From contig NC_092678.1 in NCBI RefSeq assembly GCF_964355755.1, positions 16,776,922 to 16,836,921 on the forward strand: 60,000 nt of DNA, read 5' to 3'. The stretch comes from Antedon mediterranea (taxonomy: Eukaryota > Echinodermata > Crinoidea > Comatulida > Antedonidae). Below are positions 20,046-31,953 of the stretch, in pieces. Position numbers and translations under genes: made by a program. The notes under the pieces were generated by a model. The model was not told the DNA's origin, searched no databases, and saw nothing but the letters and a program-made list of their open reading frames with translations. Position 1 is the stretch's first letter; every line of letters starts with the position of its first letter.

Positions 20046-20505
20046 TATAAACAAATCAAAAAACATTAATTCTAAAACGCCCGGTGATATACTGAAATTT
20101 AATTAATTAATTTGAAACGATAAAGATGAGGAAATCTGTGAGAATGAGAAAAAGTCGCCCCAACCGAGACTCGAACTCGGACCGCCTGCTTGATATGCAG
20201 ATGTCCTAACCATTAGACCACTGGGGCTTTCATGGTATTGTTCGAACTCGATTGGATAGCGACTCTTTAACATTCTCGGCGTGGAACGGCGGAACAGCAC
20301 TAGTCCTCAGTTGTACGCACGCGCACCAGAGATCAAATTGATACGCCCTCATCTTACAGTATTTTTATTCACGAGGCGGGATCTCTGAAGAGATACTTTT
20401 ATATATATAAACAAATCATCTTTATCGTTTCAAATTAATTAATTAAATTTCAGTATATCACCGGGCGGTTTAGAATTAATGTTCTGTGCCTGATTTGTTT
20501 ATATA
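20046..20505 (-). mobile_element. Element with 90-bp inverted termini and internal tRNA
   Basis: The left end (20046-20130) and right end (20412-20505) are inverted copies. They share ACATTAATTCTAAA, CGCCCGGTGATATACTG, AAATTTAATTAATTAATTTG and AAACGATAAAGATGA. Between them lie a tRNA-like gene (20157-20227, minus) and about 180 bp of unique sequence. Both ends run into (TA)n. A decayed relative is at 11531-11800. No transposase is present, so it is non-autonomous. Confidence 0.7.
20157..20227 (-). tRNA. tRNA-like gene, anticodon ATC (Asp by code), in mobile element
   Basis: The 71-nt minus-strand sequence folds as a full cloverleaf: acceptor GCCCCAG/TTGGGGC, D stem GTCT/GGAC, anticodon stem TCTGC/GCAGG, T stem CCGAG/CTCGG with loop TTCGAGT. 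The anticodon loop ATATCAA gives anticodon ATC (codon GAU). Animal tRNA-Asp normally uses GTC, and the D arm TGGTCTAATGGTTAGGA looks more like tRNA-Glu. It sits inside the inverted-terminus element, so it is probably a mobile-element tRNA rather than a decoding gene. Confidence 0.65.
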
Positions 20506-20534
20506 TATAATATAATATATATAGTATATTGTTG

Positions 20535-21620
20535 TAGTGCTGACAACATAATGCTTTAATACATGACAGACTTCAATGTTGCAAACATGTTTGAATACCC
20601 AGCGGAAGAGTCAGCAATCTTCTCTCCAAACCTACATACGCACGCCAACGGTATGGTTTGCATGGAATTTTTTGAAAACTTGCAGCTGCTGTTGCTGGAC
20701 GATTCGGACAAAAAAAAATAGGGTCTACAAATTGCGACCTGCGCCAATCTGAAGAAGCAAGATAGTTTAATTAATGGAATACAAACTAGCACATGTGCAG
20801 TGATTTATATTCTAATATTCTATTAAGATTCAGTTTAAAAAACGTCTATTCTCTCACTTTTTGAAGTCCTAAGAAAGTTTAGAAATAATTTTAGAAAATC
20901 AAATGTTTCCATAAAATTATTTAATTTTGACGTATCGATGATAATTGCTATTAAACGTCACCAATTAAAAATAATAATAATAATAATAATAGATAGATGT
21001 ATATAGCGCAGATAAACATTGTCTATATGCGCTCGACAATAAAGAGGAAGAGTGGAAAACTAAACAAACAAAAATATACCTACAAATTATTGATGTTTCT
21101 TTTTTTGAAATACAAATGAATAATACAATCACTGATTTTAATATTCCATACAGACAAAATATCGAAATTATTAACTTTTACTGAAATAAAAATAAACGAT
21201 TCTTTATTAATATCATCATCATCATCATTTTAAAGTAGTTATTGCACAAAAGTTTTTATATTTCGCAACTAATATTCCATTTTTAAGTGTCCATTTATAA
21301 ACAATAAATAGGATACAATTTGGAAAAAATATCACACCACAACAATAATTGTGTTTATGTTTTTTTGTTGTTCAAGCCTATGTTTTTAAATTTGTTTTTC
21401 TTTTTTTATATGATGAAATACATTTTTATTTTCTAAAATCAAAGAATCATAACATTTTCTTCCTTGTAAAGATATTGAACCAACGCTATCACGTGTTTTA
21501 GTGGTTACAGCATTTTTTTTTAAATTTTCCAAACCTTTGTCGTTTCCTTATAAATTGGTTTTAGGTATAGCAAGTAAGAGACAAAACAAGGTGTGTTTTA
21601 TGTTATAGTTCCTTATAATA
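20535..21620 (+). repeat. Diverged direct duplication, copy 1
   Basis: The order of matching islands is the same as at 23650-24690: GTGCTGACAACATA, a TTTGCATGGGATTTT-like stretch, ACAAATTGCGAC, ATCACTGATTT, an AAACGATT run, ATCACGTGTTT and a TAGTTCCT end. There are many indels. No coding frame was found. Confidence 0.5.
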
Positions 21621-21850
21621 TGATGAACTTAACATACTAAATTCTATATAGGTATTGTTTCATTTTTATTAATATATTTGTCACACAGAATCGATAAATA
21701 ATAAATTATTATATTAACACATTTCAGAAATATAACGATAAATAAAAAAACAACGAAACAAACAAGAATGAAACACATTCAAATATAAGCGGCAATGTTA
21801 TAATATTGTCATTAGGCCTACAGTAATTATTTAATTTTTTTTATTGTAAG

Positions 21851-22190
21851 TCTTTAGGCAATGTGGCCAAGGATTACCAATAGTGAATTGATCACTGTCC
21901 TATCAGATAGGTGGTAATCCCCCTGATACAGGGCTTATGTTGTGAACGAGTTCACCCGGCCCCGGTAACCCCCTACTCTTCTCGAATAATGAACTGGGTT
22001 CTTTAAAGTGCACACATGTTATAACTGTGTACACTGGACCTACGGTTTATAGTCCTTTTCCAAGAAGACTTGTTCCACCACCAGAACTACTGTAGGAGCG
22101 AGTCGGCCTTGAACCCTTGCCGATGTTGTTGGCTCTTAGGTACGGTAAACGGCGACCCTGCCTTAACCGCTCGGCTATTTGATTCGCTCT
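21851..22190 (-). mobile_element. tRNA-derived SINE, copy 1
   Basis: On the minus strand the head has a Leu/Ser-type A box (ATAGCCGAGCGGTTAAGGC) and a B box (GGTTCAAGGCCGAC). A 240-bp body follows, including TGGTGGAACAAGTCTTC, AAAGAACCCAGTTCATTA and GGGGGATTACCACCTATCTG, and it ends GCCACATTGCCTAAAGA. The same unit occurs at 56696-57030. Confidence 0.8.
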
Positions 22191-22499
22191 ATTAATATAA
22201 TGTATCTATTTAAAAAATAATTTAATGTCTTTATTTTGTTATTACTACTGTAAGCATATTCATTTTATTTTTTTTTATTTTTTTCAATTATAAATAATTT
22301 TTCAAACAAATAATATATGTTGTGTTCTACAATCTCAACCATGCAAAATAATAGGCCTAATCACAAAGTAATGTATTTAATTTACAGGAAAAAATCACTA
22401 ACGTTTATATTTAAACATGGAAAATAAAAGTTCATGTTATTCCCACTTTCCTGACTGGAGAAAATCAAAATAACTAAATATACAATTATTATGATTATC

Positions 22500-23212
22500 A
22501 TGTTAAACTCCTAGGAGTAAAATTCCGACAAAACTTTAAAAATAATATGGTTTTATATAAAAGTTGCTTGCGTCCATGCTTGGAATATGCTTTCCCCTTT
22601 TGAATTCAGGTTTAACGGAAGATAATAGGAATAATTTAGAAAGAATCTAAACAAGAGTGTGTAAATGCATCTTAACCAATGCTTACATTTCTTATTCAGA
22701 TGATTTAACCTCTGTCTCTCTTTTAAAAACATTTTGATTCGAATTCGAATAATTAAATTATGTAAATATTTGCCTATTTGTTTGTCTATTTAATGAATAC
22801 GTTTGTAAAACTAATCTAATTTTATTGAAAAATACTGTAAAAAATTCAGCAATTCAGCCTTTGACTGCAAATCTCCAAAATCTCTCAAAATTAAAAAAAT
22901 ACACCTTTTCTACTTATTAAATATTTATTAATCGGTCATGTCTCGATCTGCAGTACCAACAGATTTTTTTTTTCTGTTATTCATATTTTAGATTATGAAA
23001 TTTATTATGATTTTCTTCAATGCATTTCTTTTCTTTTTTATTTGTGTTAAGGCTCGCCCAACACAAGATGTTTACAAACATCTTTTAGGGCTTTTGCCTT
23101 CATTTTCTAATATACTTTTATAATTCTGTACAATCCTGTTTCTTGTTTTCCTACAGTATGTATTCAGATTTTGTAAATAAATGTCTATTTAATTGAATTA
23201 TTGAATTGAAAA
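22500..23212 (+). pseudogene. LINE 3' fragment, heavily decayed
   Basis: LLGVKFRQNFKNN and SCLRPCLEYAFPF-like words in changing frames match the region after the palm in CR1/L2-type reverse transcriptases. A 3' UTR-like stretch follows and ends in TTGAATTATTGAATTGAA, a short-unit tail typical of those LINEs. Many stops. Confidence 0.5.
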
Positions 23213-23649
23213 AAATGTATTTTTTCATGGCAATTCTTGTCAAAATAAAAATACCAATGATGACAAAAATATTGAAACATACAATAAATAAATAAAATAG
23301 AAAAAAATGGTACTTTATTTATTTATACTATATTCTGTATTTTATTTTAATAATTAACAACAATTGTATTCATTTGTTTGTTTTTGCGCATTGTTAGATT
23401 TATTTTTACTTCTGTAGGTATATTTTATTATACTTCTGATTTTGTTGAATTAAATAAAACACCACATGGACTTCCTTACAAAACGTACCGTAAAAAGTAC
23501 ATACACATTTACGTTTACATTTACCTCGTTGACTTGTTATCGCCCGCCATTACCAGATTATAGATCTAAAGAAAACTATGAGTTAGCATTGTCTATAATA
23601 CAGTAGTTGACATTATGAATAGGTGTACCATGACTGAACAATACGTATG

Positions 23650-24688
23650 TCATACATTTAGTGTTACAGTGCTGACAACATACATGACACGCTTACTATC
23701 CTCTCTAGACCTACCGTACATACGCTAGTTGTATCATTTGCATGGGATTTTCGAAACTCCAGCTGATGCTGTTGTTGGCCGATTAGGACAAACTACAAAT
23801 TGCGACGAGTGTCAACTTGAAATAGTTATGTTCATCTTGGCGTGTCATACTAAAGATTGCAACGAGTGCCAATTGACAAAGCAAGACAATTTAAAAATCT
23901 AGCACAAAATCTAGTAATTTTGTATTCATATTTTACAAAGATACCGTTTTAAAACCGTGTAATCGCTTAATTTCAGTAAGGCAGAGTTACTAGGTATATG
24001 GTTAAACAAAAAATGTTTCTCTAAAATAATTTCATTTAGACGCCAAAAAATAAGCCTACCAAATCTACGTTTCACTTTTTTATTTTGTAAAGCTATACAT
24101 AAACTACAGAAAAATGCCCTTTTGTTTAAGGTCCATACTGTTTTGGCTACGAAATAAATGTTAACTTGAATGAATGGATGAAATACAACAAAATAAAATC
24201 ACTGATTTGGATATTGTTCATACAAAGAAAATAGAAAAAAAAAAACGATTTCTTTTTGTCTAATTAAACTTTTTTTTTTAATTCTCAATGTTTTATATTT
24301 TGCACATTTATTTGTATTGTTAATTTATAATCCAAAACAGATGATAACATTTGAAGTCAGAACAAAGAAAGTATTCTTTTCATTTTCTTCAGGTTAAGTT
24401 CTTTATAATATAACATCAAGAAAATGAAAATAATTATTCATATGAATTTAATATTGAATGTCTATCTAAAATTTTTATTTTATCTTCCTTGAAAAAGTAC
24501 AGTAAACCGACGATATCCACGTGTTTGAGTGTTTACGGCAATTTTTTGAATATTTCAAACATTACATATTTCTTTATGAAGTGGTTGAAGGTGGAGATCT
24601 AATAACTTCCTAATGAAACAAGTTTAACGAAATATAGCGAGTAAATAGACAATTAAAGTTGTTGTTTTTACGCTGTAGTTCCTCAATA
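23650..24688 (+). repeat. Diverged direct duplication, copy 2
   Basis: Second copy of the 20535-21620 segment, about 3.1 kb downstream and in the same orientation. Sharpest islands are near 23655-23900 and 24485-24680. Confidence 0.5.
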
Positions 24689-24811
24689 CTTGGTTTCCAC
24701 AGAGACGCAATGCAAGAACGTAAGCGCAACATAGTTTACCAATCACAATCGATGAATCATCCGAACTGTCGCTTGTGATTGGTCAAAACGATCGAGTGTC
24801 CGAGAACCAAG
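24689..24811. mobile_element. MITE, CTTGGTTCC family, copy 1
   Basis: Termini CTTGGTTTCC and GAGAACCAAG are inverted repeats. The interior holds ACGCAATGCA, ACCAATCACAATCGATG and TGTCGCTTGTGATTGGTCA, itself an inverted pair. Matches 30951-31085. Confidence 0.7.
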
Positions 24812-25693
24812 CTTCATAAACCTTGTTTCATTTTTTATTTATTCAAACTGTGTCGGGATGAGAATATTTATATAAACACATTTAAAAAGATAAAGATAAA
24901 ACAACTACATACTATACAAAAAAAACAGAATGTTTTTAACTATTATTTAATAATGAAATACAATCAAACGCAAGCGGTGATTTTTGTTAATTTATTAGGC
25001 TTATACTAGTTAAAATAGTCTCTCTTTTTCATGTATACATTTTATTCAAATTATTGCTAATTATTATATTACTTTATTTTTGTTTCACATTTTCGTTTTA
25101 CTTACCTGTAATAAAACTATGTGTGTATTTCATAGTGTTGCATATACATTTTGTTTTCAATTAAAAGGGATGGCGAATTTAAAGTGTTCATATGAACATG
25201 TCACTGAAGTAAGTCAATGTTTAGCAAAATGAACACGGGCAGAAACATTATGCATTATGTAACAGCACAACTTGGAGAAACTGACTGCATTATATGCACG
25301 TGGACATTTAATAAGCGTTCATAATGATCACACCATTGTACATAGTCTAGTAGGCATAGGACCTCATGATGTAATTTTGTAAAGGATTTGGAGCATCACC
25401 CTTTTGATGATGTCATTCCTTCAGAATGACAGAAATCCCTGTTTACTAGGGTAATATTGCTTTGGTCTAAAGCTTCGAGATGCCTACACACACATTTACA
25501 GATTATATAGCTATTATTACGCCATTTGCTACAGTTTACGAATATGGGGTTAGTTGGAAAATTGTAATACTGTTTTTGTGTTCAGGCATAGTTCTAAGAA
25601 TAGGTTTGGTTTGAAAATTGTAATACACACTGCTTATTGTCGATAGCATGATTTGTGCCTGTTGAAGTAGTCCTAGAAATAGGTATGTTACTT
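24812..25693. other. Intergenic, nothing recognised
   Basis: AT-rich in the left part. No ORF, RNA fold or repeat partner was identified. Confidence 0.4.
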
Positions 25694-27207
25694 AAAATTT
25701 CTTTTTGAACAACCAAAAATAGTATAAGCGAACTTACCATACGTTTCGAAACCTATCAGGTTTCATTCTCAACTGGCGTTTCATCGTCTAGCGTTGTTAA
25801 TCCCATGACGACGATGAGTTGGTATAACGCCACCAATAGGTCCAAAAGGACGTTTCCCCTTCTCCGATAGTTGATCATAAATGTGTGACAATTCGTGGGC
25901 TCCTTCATCTCTGTTCATGATTTTTCCATGTTTTCTGATGTTGATCGACTCTTTTATTTGCCTTTTTTGAGTGTTGCATTCTTTCTCTAGGATAGCAGCG
26001 TTCCAATCAATGAGGTGATTGTGTTGTAGTGAATGATCTGTTATTGCAGATTTATGTATGATTGATGATGTAGACGATCTTTGAGCCCTGGTTAAAATCT
26101 CTCCCGTGTTGTTTTCTGTGTCTGTGCGATGTTCTTTTATGCGTGTTTTTAAAGCCCTCCCTGTTTTCCCTATATAAGCTTGTGGACAGTTCAAACATTG
26201 TAGTTTGTAGATGCAACCGCATACTGGGTCTTTTTCGGTGCGGTCTTTCGGATGAACGAGGTTTTGCCTGATCTTATTAGATGGGATGAAAAAGGTGTCA
26301 ATTTCATGTTGGTTGAAAACTCTTTTTATGCGTTCAGACAGACCTTTAGTGTATGGGATCCCGATGTTACAACGTGACTTTTCTTTAGTAGATGTTGTAC
26401 CGTTGCTGCGATTTTGATCAAGCTGTCGTCGCTGTTTTTGGAGTCGTTATTTTTCTACCTTCTTGAATGTCCAATCTGGATAGTCGCATTTCTTCATAAC
26501 CTGTCTGATGTGCTCCATTTCCTGTTTCTGTCCTTCAGGTGTTGAAACTATGTTTTCACATCTGTCCACAAGCGTATTAATAACACTGAGTTTGTGTTGT
26601 AATGGGTGATTTGACTTGAAATTTAAATACTGATCTGTGTGTGTCGGTTTTCTGTAGACTGAAGTTGTTAATGATCGGTTGCTTTGTAGTGTTATGAGAA
26701 TGTCCAAAAAAGGAATGGTGTTGTTGGACATGCATTTAATTTAATGTTTTGGGTAGTATCAATGTCGTTTAAGTGAGTGTTTAGATCAGTAGCTGCATGC
26801 AAGGGAATGCTGGCAAGAATGTCATCGACATAGCGATACCATATGGAGGGTTTGAATTCCATTGGTGCTGTAGCAATCGCCTCCGACTCTAACCATTCCA
26901 TAAACAAATTTGCTATGATGGGGCTGATGGGACTGCCCATCGCTAAACCTTCCTTTTGTTTGTATATTTTGCCTTTGAAACTGAAATAAGCGGCGTTGAG
27001 AATCAGTGATAGCAACTTAATGATATCAACCACTTCTAATTTTGTTCTTGTGTTCTTGGACCTATTGGTGGCGCTATACCAACTCATCGTCGTCATGGGA
27101 TTAACAACGCTAGACGATGAAACGCCAGTTGAGAATGAAACCTGATAGGTTTCGAAACGTACTGTGAGTTCGCTTATACTATTTTTGGTTGTTCAAAAAG
27201 AAATTTT
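25694..27207 (-). mobile_element. Penelope-like element, truncated, with inverted 151-bp flanks
   Basis: The minus-strand ORF 27096-26692 encodes KIYKQKEGLAMGSPISP and the catalytic YRYVDDIL of a Penelope-type reverse transcriptase. ORF 26731-26447 has NTIPFLDILI and VYRKPTHTDQYLNFKSNHP. ORF 26194-25781 encodes CPQAYIGKTGRALKTRIKEH, the GIY-YIG endonuclease of these elements. Segments 25694-25844 and 27057-27207 are near-identical inverted repeats of equal length (151 bp). The RT N-terminal half is missing and replaced by the inverted terminal copy. Frameshifts between the three ORFs mean it is inactive. Confidence 0.85.
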
Positions 27208-27380
27208 ATGTAATACCTATTCCACAACCAGATGAAATTCTTTCCAACATCCTAGAAATAGGTTTGGTCTAAAGACAATCGGATACAGTCTAGTTTCGTT
27301 TGAAATGTTGAAATCAAATGTTGAAAAAAAAATAGCCAAGAATTTTCGAGAAAAATATTTGTGTTTAATGTATAGGTGGC

Positions 27381-27560
27381 GCCCTGTCACGCTGTTTTCC
27401 TATGAATAATTCTAACTATCCACTTCTGACTCTTTGATCTATATTCCCGAACACACACTTTGTCTCCTTCTTTGAATTCTCTAAGCGTCTTATTGCAGAT
27501 TGGTTTTCTCTGACTTCCCTGGTTATTTTCAACGTTCAACACGTAACGTTCAGTTTTAGG
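27381..27560 (-). pseudogene. Possible integrase C-terminal remnant
   Basis: In minus orientation one open frame reads REFKEGDKVCVREYRS and KWIVRII. This resembles the C-terminal SH3-like segment of Ty3/Gypsy-type integrases (GDKVWVRDY followed by KW). No catalytic core or LTR was seen, so this is a short orphan fragment. Confidence 0.4.
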
Positions 27561-28719
27561 TAAAAGTTCTAATCAATTATTTTTTTTTTCATAGGTCGAA
27601 CACCAACCTATAGTTTTGGGTCTTTGACTGTCTTATTCCGCGACTATTAAATCGGAGAGCTGTTTTTCTGACTGCACCTCTCGTCTAACCTTTGAAATGT
27701 ATAAAAGATGGAAGCAACGTATTAATGAATTGTTTAAATTACCTTTTCTTTTTTGTTCGTTGAACAATAACAAATTCATAAAAATATTTCATATTTCATG
27801 ATACCAAAAACAGCACCGACGCAGCGGTAACACACACAAAATATGAAAAATAAAATAAAAATATTCTACCAATTTTTTATTTGTATAATATAATATATGA
27901 GCTGGATCTACGAAAGCCAATTTATGAAAAGACTGCGTCATTTGGAAATTACCTGGGAAAAACCAAAAAACTGAAATCATAAATTTAAATCAGCTAGATA
28001 GTAAAACAATATATTTGTAGAGATGTAAATGTACACAGAAAACAAGAATGGTCAGGAAAGAGCACTCTTAGTCTGGCTCCTAACAGTTATGTTAGTACAT
28101 ACAATACTGTAAATATCTATATATAAATTATGGTTAATTCTGACATAAGCTAGCACAATGCAAAAACTTCGGTACAAATCTATCTATCTGAGATGTACCG
28201 CAAAACGTAGATTTGATAACATTAGTGTTCACATCGACGCTATTGTTCCATATTTCTATCTTAGGAAGATGTTATAAAAGAGTTTTTTAACCAAATTTAT
28301 GATCTCAATTTCAATTCTTCCCGGTCAAAGTAATTTCTGGGTTTAAGATAAGTTCACCTTGCAACAACCTGGTTTCAAATATTTCAAACATACCGCGCGT
28401 GTGTGAAGGTACAGTAGTTAAATAATAGAAATTATACTGCAAATTAATAAAGATCAAATTAAATATACGCCATAAAGAATCAGAATATATTGTGGGGGAT
28501 AGTATTACATAGGGAGATTTGATGATAAGACATTTTTCGAGTGAAATCCCGTTAGCTGAGTTTTATTGAGTAAGCTTGCAAGAATAACTGTAGGCTATCT
28601 TCCTGTGTCCCGTTAGGACCGAGATGTCTGCCCATGTCTTCTTTCTTTGGCCCACGGCAGTTAGTTTCAAAAGATGATTAAATTAAATAATGTATTAATA
28701 ATTATTAGGATGGTATTCA
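27561..28719. other. Intergenic, nothing recognised
   Basis: AT-rich. No coding remnant or repeat with a partner in the window was identified. Confidence 0.4.
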
Positions 28720-28810
28720 TTTGAATAAACGCCTCTCCAATAAAACATCACTTTGAATAATAACCCCCCCCCCCCCCACCCCCAACCCAACTATCTAATA
28801 AACGTCCATC
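28720..28810. repeat. AATAAACGCC minisatellite, third cluster
   Basis: TTTGAATAAACGCCTCTCC, TTTGAATAATAACC with a long C run, and AATAAACGTCC. Same word family as 14.4 kb and 17.0 kb. Confidence 0.6.
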
Positions 28811-29193
28811 CACATATTTATAATAAAACAATTATACTATTTGTAGTAGAATTCACCGCACTGTTATCTACAATTTACCAAGCATTTGTTATTCTTTTTT
28901 AGCACTTTTCATATCTATTAGAGGATTTTATTTGATTATAAATGTTACCATATTATTAAAACTACAAAATTTAACATATATCCCTCGAATAAGCACCTCC
29001 CTCAAATGACCTCCGCCTCCCCAAAGGGCCCTACCAAACAATAAAAACTGTACTTTAAAATGTTATTAATCATCTAAAACACTGTGAAACAAAGTAGTTT
29101 AGTTTTACGATTGTCAAGCATTTTCAATAATAGTAACCGACAGAAAACGTATAAGGAGAACATTATCATTCCGAGAACCATCGTCTACACTTC

Positions 29194-29230
29194 CTAGAGG
29201 GTGAGCAAGCGAAGCGAGCTCACCCTCTAG
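29194..29230. repeat. 13-bp palindromic arms, GC-rich loop
   Basis: CTAGAGGGTGAGC, an 11-nt AAGCGAAGCGA loop, then GCTCACCCTCTAG. Both 13-bp arms are perfect. Confidence 0.75.
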
Positions 29231-29384
29231 TATAGATAATGTAAATAAAGCCACATGCAAAGCCAACCAAAGGATGTTTATTTTAAGAAAAATGAGGTAC
29301 CTACAAATTGACAAAACTATACTTACATGGTTTTATAACTCTGTAATTCTCAGTGTAATACTTTTTGTAATGTTTGTTTTTATG

Positions 29385-29932
29385 GTAATACAATGAAAAA
29401 AGATAAAATTAAACTTAATCGAATAGGAAATAGAGCAATTAGACTAGTAGGAGAGCACTTACCTGATGTTGAATCCTTGTATAAAGACAGTAAAAAGTAT
29501 CATTGGTGATAAAACACATTCTCTTCACAAACAATTTGCCCTCATGAATTCTGGCATAAGACTACGTGCACTTAATACCAAAACAAAACGGTTTAGGTGC
29601 TCGTTTGTACCTAATGCTAAAAAATATATAACTCCAGAGTACAAAGATAAAATGTAACCGCTTTTGTTTATTTTTATAGCTCACGCATGTATTTTTAATG
29701 CTTTTATATAAACTTTAAAGCATCGTTAGTGCAATATAATAATAAATCATATAATATAATTAAATAATAATAATATTTATCTAATTTTAACCATTTTTAG
29801 CCTCTTAACCTTTTGTGTGTGTTTTTGTAAATTGTATTTTATATTTATATTTTTGTATTTTGCCAGTTTTCAAATCACATTTCTGTTTTTTAAATGGACA
29901 ATAAAGTATATATATGACTATGACTATGACTA
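29385..29932 (+). pseudogene. CR1-like LINE 3' end
   Basis: NRIGNRAIRLVGEHLPDVESLYKDS and then HSLHKQFALMNSGIRLRAL-type words encode the last residues of a CR1/Jockey-like ORF2 with a frame break between them. The stop near 29657 is followed by an AT-rich 3' UTR. It ends in (GACTAT)n at 29915-29932, a typical microsatellite tail. Confidence 0.6.
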
Positions 29933-29999
29933 AAAACACATGCACAACACACAATAAAGATAGGATTGGCGCTTACACTTTAATCGTATCTTCTTCTTG

Positions 30000-30950
30000 T
30001 CTGCAAATATCTAAAATGTAAAAACATAATTATTGTTGTACAGTAGTAGCAATTGACAACATTTACAGCATTCTAATTCATTTCAAAGTCCCTCTCTTTT
30101 GTAAAAGTAATCTCGAAAAGAAGCCCAGCCAAGAGCTCTAAAAAAGAAGAAGCCCATGAGCTTTTACGGTTACAATTATTGATGTACAGTGTAGTTTGGT
30201 AGCTTTTACAATAATACTAACATTTACATTTATTGATGTATAGTAGTTCGGTGGATTGTGTAAGATTTGGTAGATAGAATGTAGTTTTATTTCAATTGAT
30301 GTTGGCTTATTTCATTAACATAACCTATACATTTATCGATGTAGTTTGGTGGATTGTATTAGTTTTATGTAAGATTTGATATAAAAAAAATACTGATTAT
30401 TATTATAAATAATGTTCGCTTTTCAGTAATTATTATAAAGATAAAGTTATTAATTTTAATATTTCATAGGCCATATAAAACAAATACTATTTGTTTAACA
30501 TATCGATCCCCAATGATAAAATGTCTTTATATGAAAGGAAACGAATTTCTAAAAAAAGAAGCCGCTCCTTAGTTTGAAAAATTAATCTCGAAAAGAAACT
30601 CATCAGAATAAAGCCCCCTGTGTGATTATCTGGCGTCTTTTTAAGATAGTTTAGGCTTCTTTTTCTAGAGGGTCTGTTTGCAGTGCAACACGGATGCTAT
30701 GTGAAGACATTTAGCTGATCGCTCGTGTTCCGTTGCCGGATTACTATATTAAATTTAATTAAATACTTGAAAAATAAAATCGTAATTGAAGACTTTTTAT
30801 TTCCACCAATGCTATGACAATATGTAAAGGCTGATTATGTGCTTTACATATAAATGTGCGCTGAATAAGTTATAATGTTAATATCAATGCTTTTTATAAT
30901 TACTGTAGGCATTTACAAAGAACGTGAACATGCTTAGTATATTGCTAGTG
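30000..30950. other. Intergenic with loose tandem repeats
   Basis: From about 30175 to 30380 the words TTGATGTA, TAGTTTGGTGGATTGT and GTAAGATTTG recur two to three times. TCGAAAAGAAGCC/ACTC words occur near 30113 and 30588. No gene was seen. Confidence 0.4.
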
Positions 30951-31085
30951 CTTGGTTCCACTAGAAACGCAATGCACTGAACGCCAGGTAGTGACCAATC
31001 ACAAGCGATGGATTATTTGAACTGTCGATTGTGATTGGTCAACTCGCTTACGTTGTTTTTACGTCCTTGTGTTTTGGGAACCAAG
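30951..31085. mobile_element. MITE, CTTGGTTCC family, copy 2
   Basis: Termini CTTGGTTCCA and GGGAACCAAG are inverted. The interior ACGCAATGCA, GACCAATCACAAGCGATGG and TGTCGATTGTGATTGGTCA matches the copy at 24689. Confidence 0.7.
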
Positions 31086-31823
31086 ATTTATTTTTATGTG
31101 ATCATTTGTTAATGTTAGATTTAAATAAATAAATGTTGTGAATATATAATTTTTTTTTCTATTGGTAAAATTGTCTAGTAATAAGCTAGGGCGCTGCTGT
31201 CAGATGTAAATATAATAATATTTCTGTATAATTATTTGGCAAATTGACAAGTAGGCCTACACTGATGCCCCTGTGGAAAGACAATCTGTAACTAAAGATA
31301 CTGTCAGTCTGCTTGATGGGATTGAAGTAGGCTCGGAACGCATTATTTTTTTCCCTATTACTGTCGGTTAAGGCAGAAACTATAGAGGGCCTGAATCCAT
31401 ACAGGAATATTAATGATGTGACGGCAAACCCCGGAACTAGTTTTCAAGCGGTAATCGAAAATGATCTCTCATGATAAACTGCCTGCACATGGCCTTTAAT
31501 CAAAAGCAGGGAGTTGGTGACTTACTGTTTAAAGATTTACTGTCCCCAAAACATAAAAAAAAATTAAATTAAAAAAAATCAGAGGACATTTTGTAGTTTT
31601 AATAAATTAATTTATTTTATTTATTTATTTCAACAATATTTATCGTACGAGTGTGTTTCATGGACCAAACTGATTATTAGGGACCGTCACAACAATATAA
31701 TTTGACATACAATAACATGAAATATAACAGAAGAACAAAATAAAACAAAAATAAGCGGTTAAATGCAATGAAAAAATACTATTTTTACTGTTTTTTTTTG
31801 TTTTTTTTTTACTTACAGTGTTT
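31086..31823. other. Intergenic, AT-rich
   Basis: TTTAAAGATTTACTGTCCCC at about 31527 resembles one terminus of the MITE at 34210-34768, without a partner. Otherwise A/T runs only. Confidence 0.35.
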
Positions 31824-31941
31824 AGTCGCGTGTAACGCGACTCTACAGCTCACTATGTCGGTCGGTTTGTTGGTCGGTCGGTCGGTTGGTCGGTAAACAC
31901 TAACTTGAGCACGCGACTGCAGCCATGTACATGGCCTTGTT
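31824..31941 (-). repeat. GACC-family element, best-preserved short form
   Basis: On the minus strand it starts with the perfect palindrome GCCATGTACATGGC, then GCAGTCGCGTGCTC, AAGTTAGTGTTTACCGACC, about 8 GACC/AACC units and CGACATAGTGAGCTGTAG. It ends in the hairpin AGTCGCGTTACACGCGACT (8-bp stem). Confidence 0.75.
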
Positions 31942-31953
31942 TCATTTAAATGT

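Noticed and set aside
27120-27165. Hammerhead ribozyme in the Penelope-like terminal repeat (CCTGATAGGTTTCGAAACG)
   Set aside because: These elements often carry hammerheads, but the core here reads CTGATAG instead of CTGATGA and no proper stem II can be drawn, so I do not call a ribozyme.
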